From: Anaerolineales bacterium
GTDB lineage: Bacteria; Chloroflexota; Anaerolineae; B4-G1; DUEL01
Assembly (NCBI GenBank): GCA_015662065.1
Contig: DQUX01000152.1
Span: 1-12,994 of the forward strand
Direction: 5' to 3'
Length of the DNA: 12,994 nucleotides
Numbering within the stretch: position 1 is the stretch's first letter; every line of letters begins with the position of its first letter. This document shows positions 11,153-12,994 of the stretch, piece by piece. The notes under the pieces were generated by a model that made no database searches, had not been told where the DNA came from, and saw only the letters and a list, made by a program, of their open reading frames with translations. The translations under genes were made by a program, and so were the position numbers.

Positions 11153-12994
11153 ATGAAAGGACACAGAATTCTGGCGGCCATCGCTGCGGTGATGATGCTC
11201 CTGGCAACGGCGTCCCCCGCCCTGGCGGATGGGATCATCATCCCGGACCCGCCGCCGATCCCTATGCCGGAGCCGATCTGGCTCACCATCCGCTACCACC
11301 GGGTCACCGTCACCATCGAGGACCAGGTGGCGACCACCCGCGTGGACCAGGTCTTCGTCAACGAGCACGAGTGGGAGGCGGAGGGGACCTACATCTTCCC
11401 GTTGCCGGAGGGGGCGACGGTCTCCAGCTTCGTGATGTGGGTGGACGGGGAGCCCATCGAGGGGGAGATCCTGGAGGCCGACCAGGCCCGCGCCATCTAC
11501 GAGGACATCGTCCGCCGGAGGCGAGACCCGGCGCTCCTGGAGTACGTCGGCCGCGACATGGTCCGGGCCCGCATCTTCCCTATCCCCCCGGGCGGTGAGC
11601 GGCGCATCCAACTGGAGTACACCCAGGTCCTGCCGGTGGAGAACGGCCTGGTCCGCTACCTCTACCCGCTGGACACCGAGCGTTTCTCCGCCCGGCCGCT
11701 GGAGGAGGTCTCCATCCACGTCGAGATCCGCTCCCCCGACCCCATCCGCGCCGTCTACTCCCCCACCCACCAGGACCGGGTCTTCATCGAGCGGGAGGGG
11801 GAGTACCGGGCGACGGTGGGTTACGAGGAGACGGACATCTGGCCCGACGAGAACTTCGAGCTGGTCTACACGGTGAGCCCGGAGGACGTGGGGCTGAGCC
11901 TGCTCACCTACCGGGAACCGCCCGACGACGGCTTCTTCCTGCTCCTGGTCGCCCCCGGCGTGGAGGTGGAGGAAGGGCAGGTGCAGCCCAAGGACGTCCT
12001 GCTGGTGCTGGATACCTCCGGCTCGATGGAGGGAGAGAAGATCGAGCAGGCCAAAGAGGCCCTGGCCTACGTGCTGGAGCACTTGAATCCGGAGGATCGT
12101 TTCAATGTCATCGCTTTCTCCTCGGGCCTGTCGCCATACGCTTGGGAGCTGCGCCCGGCCTCCGAGGCGGGCGAGGCCATCGGGTGGGTGCGGCGGCTGG
12201 AGGCGGTGGGCGGCACCGACATCAACCGGGCGCTCCTGGAGGCGATGGCCCAGGCCGATGGTTCGCCTACGCGCACCACAGGCTCTGAGCGGCCCACGGT
12301 GCTCATCTTCCTCACCGACGGCCAGCCCACCGAGGGGGTGACGGAGATCGACCAGATCCTGGCCAACGTCCGCGCGGCGGCCGGCGCCAACGTCCGCCTC
12401 TTCGCCTTCGGGGTGGGGGACGACGTCAACACGGTGCTCCTGGACGGCCTGGCGGAGGAGCACCGGGGGGCCACCGCCTATGTCCGCCCCCACGAGCGGA
12501 TCGACGAGGAGGTCTCCGCTTTCTACGCCAAGGTGAGCACCCCTGTGCTGACCGAGATAGGTCTCGACTTCGGCGATGTCGTGGTGACCGACACCTACCC
12601 CGATCCCATGCCCGACCTCTTCGCCGGCGCTCAGTTGATCCTGGTCGGCCGGTATCGCGGCGACGGTCCCACCCTCATCACCCTCACGGGCGAGGTGATG
12701 GGGCGGCGGCGGGAGTTTGTCTACGAGGGGGCCTTCCGCGCCGAGGGGGGCGATGACTTCATCCCCCGCCTGTGGGCCGCCCGCAAGATCGGCTACCTGC
12801 TCACCCAGATCCGGCTCCACGGCGAGCGGGAGGAATGGGTGGACGCGGTGGTCGAGCTGAGCATGCGGTACGGGATCATCACCCCCTACACTTCCTTCTT
12901 GATCCAGGAGGATCTCTGGACCGAGGGCGGGAGGGAGAAGGCGGCGGAGGAGCTCGTCGCGATGCCGACGCCGGCCGCGGTCGGCGCGCCGGCC
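11153..12994 (+). CDS. Secreted VIT domain + von Willebrand factor A domain protein, 3' end missing
   Basis: The frame is open from the ATG at 11153 to the right edge (614 codons, no stop), so the C-terminus is missing. AAGGAGG (11140-11146) lies six bases before the start. The N-terminus is a signal peptide: KGHR, a hydrophobic core ILAAIAAVMMLLATA and the cleavage site ALA-DG near residue 25. Residues ~40-170 form a VIT domain (VDQVFVNEHEWEAEGTYIFPLPEGA ... EADQARAIYEDIV). Residues ~283-460 form a VWA domain with an intact metal-ion-dependent adhesion site: DTSGSM at D287, GGTD at T355 and LTDG at D389. This is the layout of inter-alpha-trypsin-inhibitor heavy chains and of many bacterial surface proteins that bind other proteins. 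SMRYGIITPYTSFLIQED near the end is a conserved segment of the bacterial family. Whether a membrane anchor or sorting signal follows cannot be seen. The partner is unknown. Confidence 0.93.
   Translation, partial: MKGHRILAAIAAVMMLLATASPALADGIIIPDPPPIPMPEPIWLTIRYHRVTVTIEDQVATTRVDQVFVNEHEWEAEGTYIFPLPEGATVSSFVMWVDGEPIEGEILEADQARAIYEDIVRRRRDPALLEYVGRDMVRARIFPIPPGGERRIQLEYTQVLPVENGLVRYLYPLDTERFSARPLEEVSIHVEIRSPDPIRAVYSPTHQDRVFIEREGEYRATVGYEETDIWPDENFELVYTVSPEDVGLSLLTYREPPDDGFFLLLVAPGVEVEEGQVQPKDVLLVLDTSGSMEGEKIEQAKEALAYVLEHLNPEDRFNVIAFSSGLSPYAWELRPASEAGEAIGWVRRLEAVGGTDINRALLEAMAQADGSPTRTTGSERPTVLIFLTDGQPTEGVTEIDQILANVRAAAGANVRLFAFGVGDDVNTVLLDGLAEEHRGATAYVRPHERIDEEVSAFYAKVSTPVLTEIGLDFGDVVVTDTYPDPMPDLFAGAQLILVGRYRGDGPTLITLTGEVMGRRREFVYEGAFRAEGGDDFIPRLWAARKIGYLLTQIRLHGEREEWVDAVVELSMRYGIITPYTSFLIQEDLWTEGGREKAAEELVAMPTPAAVGAPA

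Noticed and set aside
10985..12820. Minus-strand open frame of 611 codons opposite the VIT/VWA gene
   Set aside because: The plus strand codes for a clear signal peptide, VIT domain and VWA domain; the antisense translation is low-complexity and matches no family I know.

Overview
The window is GC-rich bacterial DNA with tightly packed genes, strong AAGGAGG-type ribosome binding sites and GTG and possibly TTG start codons. Several things suggest a Chloroflexota (Anaerolineae-like) genome: a Roadblock/V4R/response-regulator set, a YfhO-like membrane protein joined to a flippase, and low-complexity palindromic repeats of a kind I associate with that phylum. This is an inference from gene content; there is no rRNA or marker phylogeny here to settle it.

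Left part (1-7532, all + strand). The 3' end of a ComEA-like DNA-binding competence protein runs in from the left edge. After a 120-bp gap with a good sigma-70-type promoter (perfect TTGACA, extended -10) comes a signalling cassette: a Roadblock/LC7 protein, a V4R-domain protein with a cysteine cluster, and a response regulator whose output domain is a degenerate GGDEF fold. It is followed by a polyprenyl-phosphate-mannose-synthase-like glycosyltransferase (GT2) and, overlapping it by ATGA, a 1403-residue membrane protein. The first ~900 residues of that protein are YfhO-like (GT-C-type) and the last ~500 are a Wzx/MVF-type polysaccharide flippase. Together the last two genes look like a compact surface-glycosylation machine: a synthase making a lipid-linked sugar, a flippase moving it or a lipid-linked glycan, and an outward-facing transferase.

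The giant gene is the most unusual item. At its fusion joint there is an AAGGAGG five bases before a codon followed by STVRRVAKN, which looks like the fossil start of a formerly separate flippase gene. Its YfhO half also carries at least three short palindromic repeats inserted in frame, at about 4055-4123, 4759-4781 and 5643-5697.

Middle part (7604-10753, all - strand, convergent to the left part). Reading leftward from a consensus promoter (TTGACG-N16-TATAAT) are prfA (release factor 1), prmC (the methyltransferase that modifies the release-factor GGQ glutamine), a TsaC/Sua5 threonylcarbamoyl-AMP synthase, and cysC (APS kinase). Gene spacing is 3 bp or less or a 4-bp overlap, so this is one operon centred on translation quality, with a sulfur gene at its end. 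The prfA leader carries a terminator-like hairpin.

Right part (10754-12994). A ~400-bp intergenic region between divergent genes holds the prfA promoter and a 66-nt palindrome with a perfect 14-bp stem. The last gene encodes a secreted VIT + VWA protein (inter-alpha-trypsin-inhibitor heavy-chain-like) that runs off the right edge without a stop.
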